Shown one piece after another: positions 20,800 to 31,800 of a stretch of DNA of 64,000 nt; within the stretch, counting starts at the first letter, position 1; each line of letters begins with the position of its first letter. The position numbers and the translations under genes were made by a program. This DNA comes from Poa pratensis. Lineage: Eukaryota; Streptophyta; Magnoliopsida; Poales; Poaceae. The notes below the pieces were generated by a model that saw nothing but the letters and a program-made list of their open reading frames with translations, made no database searches and had not been told where the DNA came from. The stretch lies in NCBI GenBank assembly GCA_947311845.1, contig CAMZMU010000059.1, forward strand, positions 54,521,461 to 54,585,460, written 5' to 3'.

Positions 20800-21401
20800 G
20801 GAGTGTGTTGTCGTGTTGATGAGACTCACTCTGGCCTTCCGTCTGAGAGAGAAAAGGGGATAGAGCCGTGACGGATAAGACCATTCGGGGAAGGGAACAA
20901 GGTTTTTTTTTTGTTGATAAAAGGGGATAGACCCCACGAAAACTCCAAGTTGAACCCGGGCACGCTTGCTCTCTGTAAAAATTGCATGTCAGCCTCTTCG
21001 ATGCATCCATAATACTAGGTGATTAGTCACTCAGTAATTAATTAATCCAAACATATTGGAAACTGACTATTTTCTTGGCCCTTTTTGCGGGGCGAACATG
21101 AACATACCATAATTTGCAAACTGTGAAATGTATTAGACCATTTTTTGCACCGCAAAACATGATAATCAATTTATAAATTGGGCTTCAGAATCATCATTTT
21201 CTTAATTAATCCTAAAATCTGCTAGACAAATGAACATGCATGCACGCAGAGCATTTATTCCATTGAATATAAAATGTTGTATTTAACCACAACCACTCAT
21301 TTCTGCCAGGAGCAAGCGCGCACGGGTGCAATTTGTCTGCGCCCCAGACCCTAGACTCATATAAAGAAACTTAAGGAGCTACAGAGTTTTGTTACAACAA
21401 T
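20800..21401. other. GST 5' flank and intergenic DNA
   Basis: The proximal part contains a T(11) run near 20902 and is otherwise unique and A/T-rich. No promoter element can be assigned with confidence and no gene is seen. Confidence 0.5.
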
Positions 21402-21409
21402 CCACACAC

Positions 21410-23322
21410 CAGGGCCAGGCCGGCAAAATCCTAGGCCCTGTGTTAAAATCTAAAACGGGGCCCTATCTCACACAAAAATTTAAATTAACAAACAATTGTA
21501 ATATATATGATAGAATATTTTATGTAACAATTGAATACATTAAAAAATCATACCTAGCTCAAAGTTGCATAACATTTATTTACATCATCATTCTTTTGGT
21601 GTTCTTTGAAATGAAATCTTCAATTATATCCTCATAATTTATCTTCTCCAACATGTCGCCCTCAAGTGTTATTGTGGCCAAATCGTTGAGTCTTTCATGT
21701 GTCATAATAGTACGCATATAGGATTTCAATAGCTTCAACTTAGAAAAGCTTAGCTCCGCCGATGCAACCGTCACGGGAATGGTCAACAAAATCCTATATG
21801 CAATACTTGCATTGGGAAAGCAATCATACCGCTTTATAAACTTCAAAACTTCAAGAGGCCAACATTTTCTTTTGACATGAAATTCTGAAGAAACTTCAGC
21901 TCAGTAAATAGATCACTGGCATCAATATCAGATTGTCCATCCTTTTTAAGGGCAGCCTCAAGATGATCACAAGAAGACTTCAAACTATCATAATCCAATG
22001 ACCACAATGTTTCTGAGGTAAATAAGAAACCAAAAAAATTCTGGTAACTCTGATATTGTTCAAATCTTCTTGTGAGTGATGAAATTGCTTGATCAACAAG
22101 AGGAATAAAATAGCTGATTCTAAATGATTCTTCTGCAGACCGTGTTGCAATATTTGTGTCATCTGGGTTCTCATCAAATTGTCTCTTTCTTTTAATTTCT
22201 CTCCTTGTACGAAATGGTGTACCAATATCCAACTCAATTGCAATTCCTTTGACTATCTTCAATGCTTCTAGAAAACCAGTTTCCCTGTACCCCATGAAGA
22301 AAGATATAAGCCCTTGCACTTTCTCAATAGCAACATCGATAAGAAAGATATAAGCCCTTGCACTTTACGATATATATTCTTAGGACCTTTCTTAATAGAT
22401 AAGTCTCTTCTTGGACCCTTTTGTGCTAAGATCCCAATTTCTTGGATCAAATATATCAGACCGAAAAGAATCATCAACATCTACATCAATAGGATCTTCT
22501 TCTGCCTCAATATTATTTGTCTCTGTCTGGCTATCTCTAGAATGATTGTAAGGAACAATTGCAAGGGCAAGTGTAGAAGGATCATTAGACTGATTACCAG
22601 CTGACCCTTGTGGTGCATCTTTTCTAATGAATTTATCCATAACACCTCTTTGAGATTTAATCAAACTTTGTTCCTTTTCTTTTCTCTTACGCTTCTACGA
22701 ACCGGACTCATGTTTCCCCATGATGAATCAAAGTATCAAACCTGTATTATTCAAGCACAAGAAACAAGAGATGAATACATAAAATTTAAATAAGATGCGA
22801 TCATGCGACCTGATATTAGATATTAGAACTGAGATCATGCGACCAGATACACAGACCTGTTTTTCCAATCTGCCGATGAAGAGGAAGTGAGGTCGATGTC
22901 GTGCTTGCGCGTAGGCCCTGCTCGGCTGCTCACGTCGGACCGACTCGGCGACTCGCCGGCGCAGCACGGCAGCAGCGTTGTGGATGCTGGATGGCGGATG
23001 CGTGCGTGCGTCGGCGACTCGGCGTCTCAGCGAGAGGGCTACGACTACGAACCGTCACACGCGCTGTGATTCAGGATTTGATCGATCACGGATGCGTGCG
23101 TACAAGAAACTAGACGGCGTCGTTTCCTATTCATGGGCCTCGCGCGGAAGTACGACGCGGAAATGAATTCAGACGTGCAAGGCTGCCAGCGGGCCTGCTA
23201 ATCATGGGCCAATTCCTGCAGGGTCCTATACAAATATACATAGGTATAATTTTTTTTGGGCCCCTAAAATTCGTGGGCCCTGTGCGGGCCGCACACTTGG
23301 CACCACAGTGGGCCCGGCCCTG
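21410..23322 (-). mobile_element. hAT DNA transposon with 8-bp target duplication
   Basis: Termini are inverted repeats: CAGGGCCAGGCC at the left and CAGGGCCGGGCC (complement of the right end). They are flanked by perfect direct repeats CCACACAC at 21402-21409 and 23323-23330. Eight-base duplications and CAGGG-type ends are diagnostic of the hAT superfamily. GGGCCCTGTG motifs recur near both ends. Inside is a degraded, internally deleted transposase on the minus strand. Length is 1913 bp, shorter than an autonomous element, so it depends on a helper. Confidence 0.93.
21580..22700 (-). pseudogene. hAT transposase remnant (TTF zinc-finger / hAT dimerisation type)
   Basis: Three pieces of a zinc-finger MYM/TTF-type hAT transposase remain in order on the minus strand. 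An N-terminal part (22664-22392) ends in DIFDPRNWDLS. A central part (22319-21843) has RTRREIKRKRQFDENPDD and ALKKDGQSDIDASDLFTELK. The C-terminal hAT dimerisation domain (21846-21580) has FPNASIAYRILLTIPVTVASAELSFSKLKLLKS. The DUF4371-like middle and the zinc finger are largely missing. The join between the first two pieces carries a 26-bp direct duplication (22297-22322 and 22341-22366). Confidence 0.85.
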
Positions 23323-23355
23323 CCACACACCAAACGACAGCGATCAAATACTGAA

Positions 23356-23526
23356 GCCAAAACTACCCAGGTCCATCACACATAACAGGAGAATGCCTTT
23401 ATTACAGCAAAGTCAAAACTATCTGGATCCATCGCACATAAACAGGAGAATCCCTTTATTACAGCAAAGCCAAAACTATCCAGGTCGATCGCACATAAAC
23501 ATGAGAATCCCTTTATTACAGCAAAT
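23356..23526. repeat. ~57-bp tandem repeat, three copies, at the LINE 3' end
   Basis: Three units of about 57 bp share CAAAACTATC, ATCGCACATAAACA, GAGAATCCCTTTATTACAGC. On the minus strand each contains GTAATAAAGG, a polyadenylation-like signal. They lie directly downstream of the LINE reading frame and are probably part of its 3' UTR. Confidence 0.85.
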
Positions 23527-25748
23527 AGACGCTAAGCGCAAACTCCACACACGGTCGTTCCGATCAAAGGCTATGCACTGCAGATTCTTGGACATATTGA
23601 CGACCGCCCCCTCGATCGGTTGAAGATCTCCACCACCACGATCTTCAGGTTGTCAGATCCTCGCCACAACATTTTTCGAACATTTTCCTTCTGCAATTCA
23701 CTCCAAAATTCAATCCAGTGACATATGAAGAATATGATATCATAGGGGTCCCGAGGCATAATTTGATCAAAACATGCCCTGTTTCGCGTTTTCCAGATCA
23801 CCCAGAAAATTGAAGCAAGGCATACTTTGATCGCAACTATCTCGGGGACCTGAAAAGATAAAATCCAATCACCCAGACCAGCAACCGTATTTGGTGGATC
23901 ATGTATATCAAAACTGCATTGAAACACCCAATACGAACCGAGCCACAAGACAAGTAAAGAAAAGGTGATCAATACTCTCATCCACAGCACATAACATACA
24001 CTGGGTTGATCCATCCCATTCGCATTTTTTCAGATTATCGTTGGTCAACGTCCTCCCCCCACATCATCAACCATAAAAAGGTTTTGATTTTGGCAGGGAG
24101 TTTCATAGACCATAGATGTTTAAAAAAAATTGCGAGTGACTTGGTTTGAAGAGCATTGTACAAAGTGTTGACAGTAAAATCTTTCTGCCCCAAACGCCAA
24201 GACACTTTATCACTCCCTTCACGAAGTTCAACATTATCAATAATACTGAACATATCGTCTCTCTGTGAAGCCAACTCTCCCCACATGCATCTTCTAAACA
24301 CCACACATGCCCCCTTAGATGCAACAACTTTGTCAACTTTAGCATTCTTGCTAAAGGTGAGGTCATATAGTCTAGGGAAGCACATGGCCATACTTTTCCC
24401 TTTGTACCACTTATCCTCCCAAAATCTGGTTTTATCACCAAAAACAAGAATCCTATCACAAAAAGTAAGAGATGTCCTTTACTTTCATGAAACCGGACCC
24501 GAATTGTGGGGTACCATCCTTATTAGTGGCTTGGGTTAGAGTTTCTTTTTGAAGGTATTTCTTCTTTCAAATTTCTTGCCAAGCTCCATTAGTGCTCTCA
24601 AGCTTCCATAGCCACTTACAAAGGTTCATAAGTTTTAAGTTTATAACCCCTAATCCCCCTAAATTTTTGGGAGAACAGACGGTCTCCCAGTTCATTAGGT
24701 GATATTTCCGGATTCCTTGATCCACTTACCACAGCAACCTACTCCTATGCGAATCAAAAAAAATCCAAAACCCTACTAGCATAATATAGAAGGCAAGCAT
24801 GTAAAAGACAACATGGATGGTATGCAAGAGTTCAATAAAATGGTTCTAGAGCAGATGTGCAGCCACTTTCCTTGCCAGCAACCCATTTTCTTCCCCAACT
24901 TAACATCGGCGGGGTCCCAATGTTTCTTAAGAATTCTATTCTTATCAACAGGGAGCCCTAACTAAATAAGTGGCAAGCTACCAGATTTATAGGTGAAGAT
25001 CTCCTCATAAATCTCACTCTGTTGAATACACTTCCCAAAGCAAAACACTACGCTTTTAAGGAAGTTTATCTTGAGTCCTGACATTTGCTCAAAAAGGCAA
25101 AGTAGGAATTTTAAGTTTCTAGCATTTTCAAATCCTTCTTCAAGCAAAAAAGATAGTATCATATGCATATGCATACTGGAGAATGGCGGCTACTCCATTC
25201 TCCTGCAAATGAGGTGCCAAACCAGTGATTATTTTGTTTTCCTATGCATTTTTCACCATTACACTCATAGAATCGACCGCCAGGCTAAACAAAATGGGGG
25301 ACATAGGATCCCCGGCCTCACCCCTCTGTAGGTATTGAAGGATTCACCTAATTGATCATTCATTTTAATATTTACCTTACCACTAGTCATGATACTAAAG
25401 ATTAGATCAATCCACTTGTCAGAGAAACCCTTTTTAACCATTATATTATATTAAAAAGCCCAATTTACAATGTCGTAGGCCTTTTCAAAGTCCACTTTGA
25501 AAATAACCCCAGACAAAATTTTCCGTTTAACCTCATGCATCACTTCATGTAAAATAACAACTCCTTCCATTATGAATCTGCTTTTCATAAAAGTTGTTTG
25601 AGTTTTGTCTATCAAAGCATCACTGAAATTCGAGAGCCTATTGTTCAAACCCTTAGTAATGATTTTCATACTCTCATTCATTAAACATATGGGTCTGAAC
25701 TTAGTAATGACAGAGGCATCGTCACATTTTTTTGCATATAACTTTAGA
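23356..25748 (-). pseudogene. L1-type LINE fragment (reverse transcriptase and zf-RVT), 5'-truncated
   Basis: On the minus strand, reverse transcriptase homology starts mid-domain near 25745 (DDASVITKFRPICLMN, then VDFEKAYDIVNWAF) and continues with many stops through a degenerate YADD region near 25165 and MSGLKINFLKS near 25080. A zf-RVT C-terminal region follows (24391-23571; ASIFWVIWKTRNRACF). No endonuclease domain is present. 5' truncation is typical of target-primed insertion. Numerous stops and frameshifts indicate an old copy. It resembles the better preserved LINE at 56791-60229. Confidence 0.85.
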
Positions 25749-26018
25749 GATCTTTATTCAACAAACGCGTTCGCTGGACAATAAGCCAAAAGGCTGCTTA
25801 CCAGGAAGCTAGGAGGGTTTTCGATCCAACTTTCGGTCCTATCAACCGTGCAAGAGAACTTAGCACAGAGATGAGCAGGAACATTGGCCGATCGAGATAC
25901 ATGTTGAACAATAAAGGAAGTAAACAAGCTAGCTCTCCTGTTCCTTATAGTATAGGGGCCACGACAGAGCGAGAGTCGTGGTGAGAGTTCCAGAGTGTGA
26001 CTACTTCCAGGCAATCAG
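25749..26018 (-). pseudogene. LINE RNase H C-terminal fragment, left part (split by a solo LTR)
   Basis: The minus-strand frame encodes the end of the RNase H domain of grass LINEs: SFIVQHVSRSANVPAHLCAKF, then PPSFLVSSLLAYCPANAFVE and a stop, followed by AATAAAG. The N-terminal half of the domain lies 5.2 kb away at 31222-31400, across the solo LTR, and the frame is continuous when one copy of the ATCAG duplication is removed. It lies upstream of the RT fragment at 23356-25748 on the same strand, the reverse of normal LINE order, so they are two insertions. Confidence 0.82.
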
Positions 26019-26779
26019 TGAAAGTGCATGTGTTGCCCCATGTGGTTTTGGTAATTAATGATAATCCTTATGGACTAATGTTTGTATTGAGACATTCTTG
26101 TAGATTTTGTCCATAGGAAAAGATTGGAGTTCATGTGTTGGACTCTAGAAGATTACATGATGACCAAGGTTCTATCCAAGGGTTTATATGAAGAATGGTC
26201 ATGTGAAGAGTTGAGCTTATTGCAAGCATGGCTTGGAAAAGAAGATTGAGTGAACATTCATGTTATCTCCAAGCCATCATATATATCAAGATAAGAAGAT
26301 GAAGTTCAAGTGGATTCATGAAGACGGTGCTTAGCAAGGCTCTCCCATCCCATCATGGTGTATGGGGGAGTATTTCGAGAAGTCTTCATCAAGCATGCGC
26401 TAGCAAGCAAAATCAAGAAAGATGTTCCAACTTGAGGGAGTCAAGATCGTCATCATCTAACTCAAATGGAATGCCCAAGGCAAAGGTAAGATCTTGATAG
26501 GGTTTCTATTTTACCGGTCTCATGGTGTTAGTGAGAGACCGGGTTATAAGATAAACCGCGTACTATCAAGAGGGGCTCTCAATTGAGTAACTTGATCGCA
26601 TCTTTGTGGAGAGCTCAAACCTTTGCATACTTGGCATATCATCTTTCTTGGTTCTTATTTGTTTTTTCTCCTTGTTGGGTTTTGGTGATTGTCGTGATCT
26701 TCATGACATGCCCAAGTTCTTCGAAAACGGATTTTGGATGGAAAACTTGTTGCGTTTTCGTGTTGGAAATATTATCGGT

Positions 26780-29457
26780 TTATCCTTGAGGAAAGTTCCA
26801 CACCTTCCATATATTTTCGACTGCGTGTGGGGGTGCTGCCTGGATGGCCAGCTGCGCGAGTGGCTGTGCTGCGGGTGCTGGGGTGACCAACTTCTGCATG
26901 GCTTCATATATTTTGCGTGCCTTTCGACAGTCTTTCAACAGGTGGTTGGATCCCCACTTGCCCGTTTCCGGGTTCCTGAACATGTGGTGCCTGCAGGGTT
27001 GTTCCAGCTCTTCCGCTGGGCTTAGAGTGCGTTTCTGCCACTCGCGTTTCTGGCCTCCGTCGCTGCGATAGCCGCTGCCGCCGCTTCGGTTGTACTGCCC
27101 CTGGCTGTATTGGCGACTTTGGTCCCCGCCGCTTCGACTGTACTGTGCATGGCTGTATTGGCGACTGCTGTCGCGCGTTTCGTCCTCACGGGGGGTTTGA
27201 AATCCCGCCGCTACTAACTCGATCGAGTCGCTGCCGTTGTAACGCGGCTTCTTTTTGTGGCGCCCTTCTCGCCAGTTGCTTGGTCCGGCTTCGTCCTTCG
27301 AGGAGTAGTGTGAACTATTGCGGACCGAGTCCTCTCCGTCTGCCCACTGGTTTGCTATCTTCATGACCTCGATCATGTTTTTTGGCCGGAGCCTACCAAA
27401 TTCCTCGCGGAGGTCGCGGCGGGAGACGCCGTGCATGAAGGCATCCATCACTCGGTCCTCCGAGGCGGTCTCCATGGTGTTGCGGAGCAGGGTCCAACGC
27501 TGGATGTATGAGCGGAGCGGCTCGTCTCGTCCTTGCTTGCATGCCTGCAGTTCGACGAACGTCGTTGGCCTCGAGTACGTTCCCAGAAAGGATTTAACGA
27601 AGGCTTCCGCGAACTCGTCCCACGTCCTGAAGGCGTTCTTGGGTTGAGTGTTGAGCCACCCGCGCGCAGAGCCCGTGAGCATCAGCTGGATGTACTGCAT
27701 GGCCGTGGTCGAAGTACCGCCCTGACAGCTGCAGGCTATAAGGTAGTCTTCTAGCCAGAGTCTTGGGTCCTGCTTCCCGTCGTACTTGACTGCTTCTGCC
27801 GTGAGCTTGAAGCCCTTGGGCATTCTCGTGTCACGTATGTTGAAGCTGAAGCACGCGGCGCCGCACGGCTCGTAGTCGCCGTCGCTGCGGTCGTAGTCGA
27901 AGTTGGGCGTGCTAACCGGGCGCTGGGTGCGGCTGCGGTCTACCGTCCTTTGCGTGATGACGTTGCGGAGGTCTTCACCTGGCTGCGGTTGTCGCAATTG
28001 TCTTGTCGCCGGGGCTGCGAGTGCGGGCTCGTGGTCGCGGCGACCCGATCCTCGCGCGTTTTTTCTGTCGGCGCCTTGTTTGCCAGTGCTTCTTCGAGTG
28101 CTTTGATAGACATGATCTGCTGCTTGTGGAGGAGAGCGCGCGAGTCGCCCTCTGGCGGCTGTGTCAGCCGCAAGTAAGTTTCGACTGCCATGAGTGCAGC
28201 TCCGGGTGTCTTGGGGACGGGTATTCCGTCTGCGTCTTCTATGTATGATGACTCGAGGTTGCGGGTGACTCTAGCGCGGTCGACCTCCGTCATCAGGGGC
28301 ACGCGGGCTCTGTGGCGCCTTGCTCCTTGCGAGACCTCTGTTGAGGCGGTGAACGAGTAAGCGGCCCTCCTGGCGCTTGACGCGTCGGCCTCCTCCTTGC
28401 GTCGGAGGAGCTCGGCCTTCTCTGCGCGGAGTCGTTCGCCTTCTTTCCGCAGCAGGTATTGGACCGCCATAAGGTCCTCCCGGGGTGCATCCGGTGGAGG
28501 GTACGTGCCTTCCTCGACGTGCTTCAGGGCTTTGATTGCCATGTCGCGGGTGATGGTGAGTCGCGTCACCTGGTCCGGCATGACCACCTCCAATGGATAT
28601 GCGGGTTCGTCGTCGTTGTCCTGCGGCCTCTGGCCGATCATGAAGACTTGCGCGGGGTAGATCTGGGCAGCGGGATGGACGCTGCCACTGCTGCTTCCTT
28701 CGTCCGAGCCATGCTCGGAATCGAAAATGGCCGCAACGTGGTGGGTACCACAGTCGCTGCCGCGGCTTTTTCCCTGGAGTTTCGCGATCTTTGCCGCGGT
28801 CGTGAGAAGTGATGCCGCTGTTGTCGACGCGGGCGCGATTGGCTTGTTGACGATCTTGCGTGTCGACGGAGACGCGAGTGGCGTGGATGAGAGCGGCGCG
28901 GTCTTCGTTGCGCGCAAAGGCGTGGTCGACGTAGTCGAAGTTGATGCAGGTCTTGGCCTTGCCAGCGACGCGATCGAGGTAGTCGAAGTTGACTCGATCC
29001 GCGCGGTGGTCGACGAGGTAGTCGACGTAGTCGTAGCAGATGCGATCTCCGTGGCAGCCGGAGACGCTAATGGCGCAGCCGTATTGGGCGCGACCTCCGT
29101 CGCGGCGGAGGTGGTCGGAGTAGTCGAGGCGGACGTGATCTTCCCAGCGGTCGAAGATGATGTCACCGCGGTCGCCGAAGATGCGATCTCCGCAGCAGGT
29201 GAGGACGTGGTCGACGCAGCCGCGGCAGATGCGAGTGCCATCGCCACGGGCGGTGCGATCGCCGTAGATCTGAGCACTCCACAGCTGTCTACGAAGTAGT
29301 GCATGGTACCGAAGGTGAGGCACATACCTACGTGCAGATCGGCGTACACCGAACGGTGGGCCGGCGGGTGGAAGGTGTACTCGAAGGAGCCGAAGCAGAT
29401 TGGCTCCTTGGCGATGCAGACGTCGGTCTTCAAGGTTGATGGAGCCGGTGCGACCAT
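26780..29457 (-). pseudogene. Gag of the nested Gypsy element, one frameshift
   Basis: Two long minus-strand frames (29457-27940, 505 codons; 27997-26780, 405 codons) overlap by 58 bases and together form one gag. The first has a Ser/Thr/Ala-rich N-terminus, then a helical Glu/Arg-rich region (RKEGERLRAEKAELLRRKEE). The second holds the retrotransposon gag domain (YDGKQDPRLWLEDYLIAC, WDEFAEAFVKSFLGTY, ACKQGRDEPLRSYIQRW) and an RS/Gln-rich tail with CRHHMFRNPETGKWGSNH. A single-base loss around 27960-27990 separates them. The C-terminus ends at the truncation. Few defects suggest a fairly recent insertion. A 420-codon open frame in the same stretch is a shadow. Confidence 0.82.
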
Positions 29458-29477
29458 GATTCCAGCGCTCGTTCTTT

Positions 29478-29495
29478 CCCACAGACGGCGCCAAT
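29478..29495 (-). other. Primer-binding site of the nested Gypsy element
   Basis: On the minus strand ATTGGCGCCGTCTGTGGG follows the LTR end CCTCGACA directly. Like the site at 3142 it begins TTGGCGCC, matching the general form of Gypsy primer sites; the tRNA is not assigned. Confidence 0.75.
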
Positions 29496-29950
29496 TGTCG
29501 AGGGTGGACTCGGCAAATCCCTGGATTGTGCACCCCGGGTTGATTGAGGGGGAGAGAGATGAGCGCTGGTGATCACGACGGCTGACAAGCGAGGCGTTTT
29601 ACCCAGGTTCAGGCTCCCGGAGGATAACACCCTACTTCCTGCTTGTCTGGTTATTGATGGTGAGCTGTGGCTACAATGGCGAGATGGCAATCTCGCTAGG
29701 GTTTGTGTGGCGGTTATGAGCGTACCCTAGACGAAGGACCCTCCTAGCCTTTATATGGTAGGCTAGGTCTCGGTGAACGGTGCCGATGGCGCTTACAAGC
29801 ATGGCGGGGTCGCATGACCTAGCGTCGACTATCTTGGGCCGCACGTCGTCCTCCTTGGGCCTTCCTTGGGCCCTCTCGTTATAAGGCTGACGGGCTTGGC
29901 GTGACCCAGGTATCCCCACCGTGGGGTAGTCAAAGAGTGACCCCACGACA
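29496..29950 (-). repeat. 5' LTR of the nested Gypsy element
   Basis: The 455-bp LTR starts (minus strand) TGTCGTGGGG at 29950 and ends CCTCGACA at 29496. A TATA-like CATATAAAGG lies around 29746-29757, followed by a CCTTCGTCTAGGG region. The end segment closely matches 2283-2401. Confidence 0.88.
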
Positions 29951-30063
29951 GGTGGTGACTTTACTCTATTTATGGTTCTTAATATTTCTAACAAAGTTGG
30001 TTTCATCCCATTTGGTGTTTTCTCGCAAAAATTATGTGTGTTACAATTTTGGGTTCTGCGTGG

Positions 30064-30239
30064 TCAGCCCCCAGGCCGGCCTGGCCGGCTCCCAGGCCGG
30101 GCGCCTCTGCTGGGTGGCCAGCCTCCAGGCCAGCCAGGCTGGCTCCCAGGCCGGGCTCTCTGCGTGATGCCTGTTAGGCCAGCCTCCAGGCCAGCCAGGC
30201 CGGCTCCAAGGCCGGCCTCCCTGCACTGCCCAACGGGCA
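30064..30239. repeat. GC-rich ~58-bp repeat, three copies
   Basis: Three imperfect units carry CAGCCTCCAGGCCAGCC and GGCTCCCAGGCCGG with internal GGCC palindromes, inside the right half of the solo LTR. The transcript could fold strongly. The rest of 29951-31221 contains no gene. Confidence 0.8.
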
Positions 30240-31221
30240 CATTTTTGGGGGACCTATTTAAGGGGGTTTCTTTCTCAATGGTTCTCTAACCTCTTGAGCA
30301 CGTTTTTTCCCCTCTCTCTCCTTCATTGTTGACCTTTGGAAAATCTTGCCTTCCTCTCAATCCCTCCCATGATTCTTGTATATATTTGAGGGAAAGTGAG
30401 AGGAGATCTAGATCTACATTTTCACCAATCCATCTCTCCTCTAAGTGAGGGGAACCTAGTAGATCTTGATCTTGTAGTTCTTGGTGCATCTCCTCTTTGT
30501 TCTTCATCTCTTATTCCCCCATAATCATTTGTTGCTTTGTTGGAATTTGAGAGTGAAGTATTTGAGCACTTGTGCTCTTGCCATTTGCATTTGGTGCATC
30601 GGTTTGCTCTCCACGAGGATTCGTGAAAGTTGAAAGTTTGTGAACTTGTTACTCTTGGGTCTTCGGACCCTAGACGCCTTTGTGGTGGTTGAGACCTTGA
30701 GTGGTCACTTGTAGCTGTTCGGGAGCCCCCAATTCGGTTGTGGGTGTGTGCCCCGGATCGTTGTTGTAAAGGCTCCGGTTTTTGCCTAGAAGGATTCCGA
30801 TAGTGGAAGGTGAACCAATCCTTTGTGGTGCAGTTCATCGAAGAATAGGGTGAGCCTTTGTGGCGTTGAGATCGAGCTTTGTGGTGCCTCACACCTCTCC
30901 AACGAGACGTACTCCCCTAAAAAGGAGGAACTGGGGAATACATTCTCGTCTCCGCGTGCCTCGGTTATTTCTATACCCGAGCTCTTTACTTATACACTTT
31001 ACATTGTGATAGCCTTCGTGCTTGAAGTATTCTATATTGCTATCACTTTGTTGCTTGTCTTGCTTAACATAAGTTGTTGGTGCACATAGGCGAGCCTAGT
31101 ATATTTAGGTTGTTGGCTTGTTAATTTATACAGTTAGTTTTATTCCGCAATTATCAAGCCTAAACCGGAAAAGTTTAAATCGCCTATTCACCCTCCTCTA
31201 GCCGACATCCTTGTCCTTTCA

Positions 31222-31400
31222 ATCAGTTTCCAGCATCACATGACTAAAACCTCTGAGTTTCACGACGATCACGCCATCACGCATCGCCATTGCTTCCGTG
31301 ATCAGAGGGTCAGGGATTCCCGGATACGGCTTGCTCCAAGCTCCCAAGAACAATACATGTTGATGTGTAGCCATACATGTAGAAGTTGGAAAAACCTAAT
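31222..31400 (-). pseudogene. LINE RNase H fragment, right part (continuation across the solo LTR)
   Basis: On the minus strand this encodes the N-terminal half of the domain: LFLGAWSKPYPGIPDPL, ITEAMAMRDGVIV, then LRGFSHVMLETD, ending inside the ATCAG duplication. The next residues are found at 26013 and below. The right boundary is approximate; 31400-31568 holds nothing else recognised. Confidence 0.8.
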
Positions 31401-31568
31401 TATTGGTCACATACATAACGGCACATGCGGAGAGTCTTGGAGACCATCATGGGCCGTGGGACAGTCTTCTTGGAGTAAAACTAAACTTTGTTCTAGGGAA
31501 GGAGTAAAACTAGGGAGCTCCTATGCTCCGAAGGCCGAAGGTTATCCGGAGAGACAGCGTCGGATGCC

Positions 31569-31800
31569 ATGGGCAGCTGCGCGTCACGGCTGCTCACGGC
31601 GTGCACGTGCTCGCGGCCGGCGCCGCCGTCCGTGGGCGCGGAGCCCTGCCCGGACGACGCGCTCAGCCACTCCTGCTACGCCTCCACATCCGCCGCAGCC
31701 TACTCCTCCTCCTCCTTCCGCCACGTCATCTCTACGGACGGCGCGATTCCGGCCGGCAGTGTCTTTGGGAGCCTCCGTCGCCGCCAGCAGGCCCGGTGGC
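31569..31800 (+). CDS. Small ORF with myristoylation-type N-terminus, interrupted by a solo LTR
   Basis: The ATG at 31569 starts MGSCASRLLTACTCSRP, which fits an N-myristoylation signal (Gly2, Ser6) with a palmitoylable Cys4. The reading frame is Ala/Ser-rich and continues in frame to the GTGGC target site of the LTR. Resuming at 33355 on the far side, it would end within four codons at a TAG. Codon use is GC-rich, like a genuine grass gene. I recognise no domain; it may be the first exon of a lost gene or a gene fragment. Confidence 0.4.

Larger units (their letters stand above)
26780..29950 (-). mobile_element. Truncated Gypsy element nested in the solo LTR (5' LTR plus gag only)
   Basis: Read on the minus strand: LTR 29950-29496, primer-binding site, then gag down to about 26780, where homology ends against solo-LTR sequence. 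Protease, reverse transcriptase, integrase and the 3' LTR are absent. The LTR end resembles that of the leftmost element in the window (2004-2401), so they belong to related families. The right boundary at 29950 is exact; the left is known only to about 50 bases. Loss of everything after gag is best explained by a deletion after insertion. Confidence 0.85.
26014..31226 (+). mobile_element. Solo LTR (26019-31221) with ATCAG target duplication, containing a nested Gypsy element
   Basis: The outer repeat begins TGAAAGTGCATG at 26019 and ends CCTTGTCCTTTCA at 31221, giving inverted TGAAAG/CTTTCA termini. ATCAG flanks both sides (26014-26018, 31222-31226). No internal domain or second LTR belonging to it is present, so it is a solo LTR left by LTR-LTR recombination. 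Without the nested insertion it measures about 2.0 kb (26019 to about 26770, plus 29951-31221). The ending CACCCTCCTCTAGCCGACAT is the style seen upstream of initiator-methionine-tRNA primer sites in grass elements. Orientation is inferred from that end. Family not named. Confidence 0.88.

Noticed and set aside
28271..29533. 420-codon minus-strand frame overlapping the nested gag
   Set aside because: It overlaps the better supported gag frame, and its translation is an Arg/Asp/Gly-rich shadow with no gag similarity.
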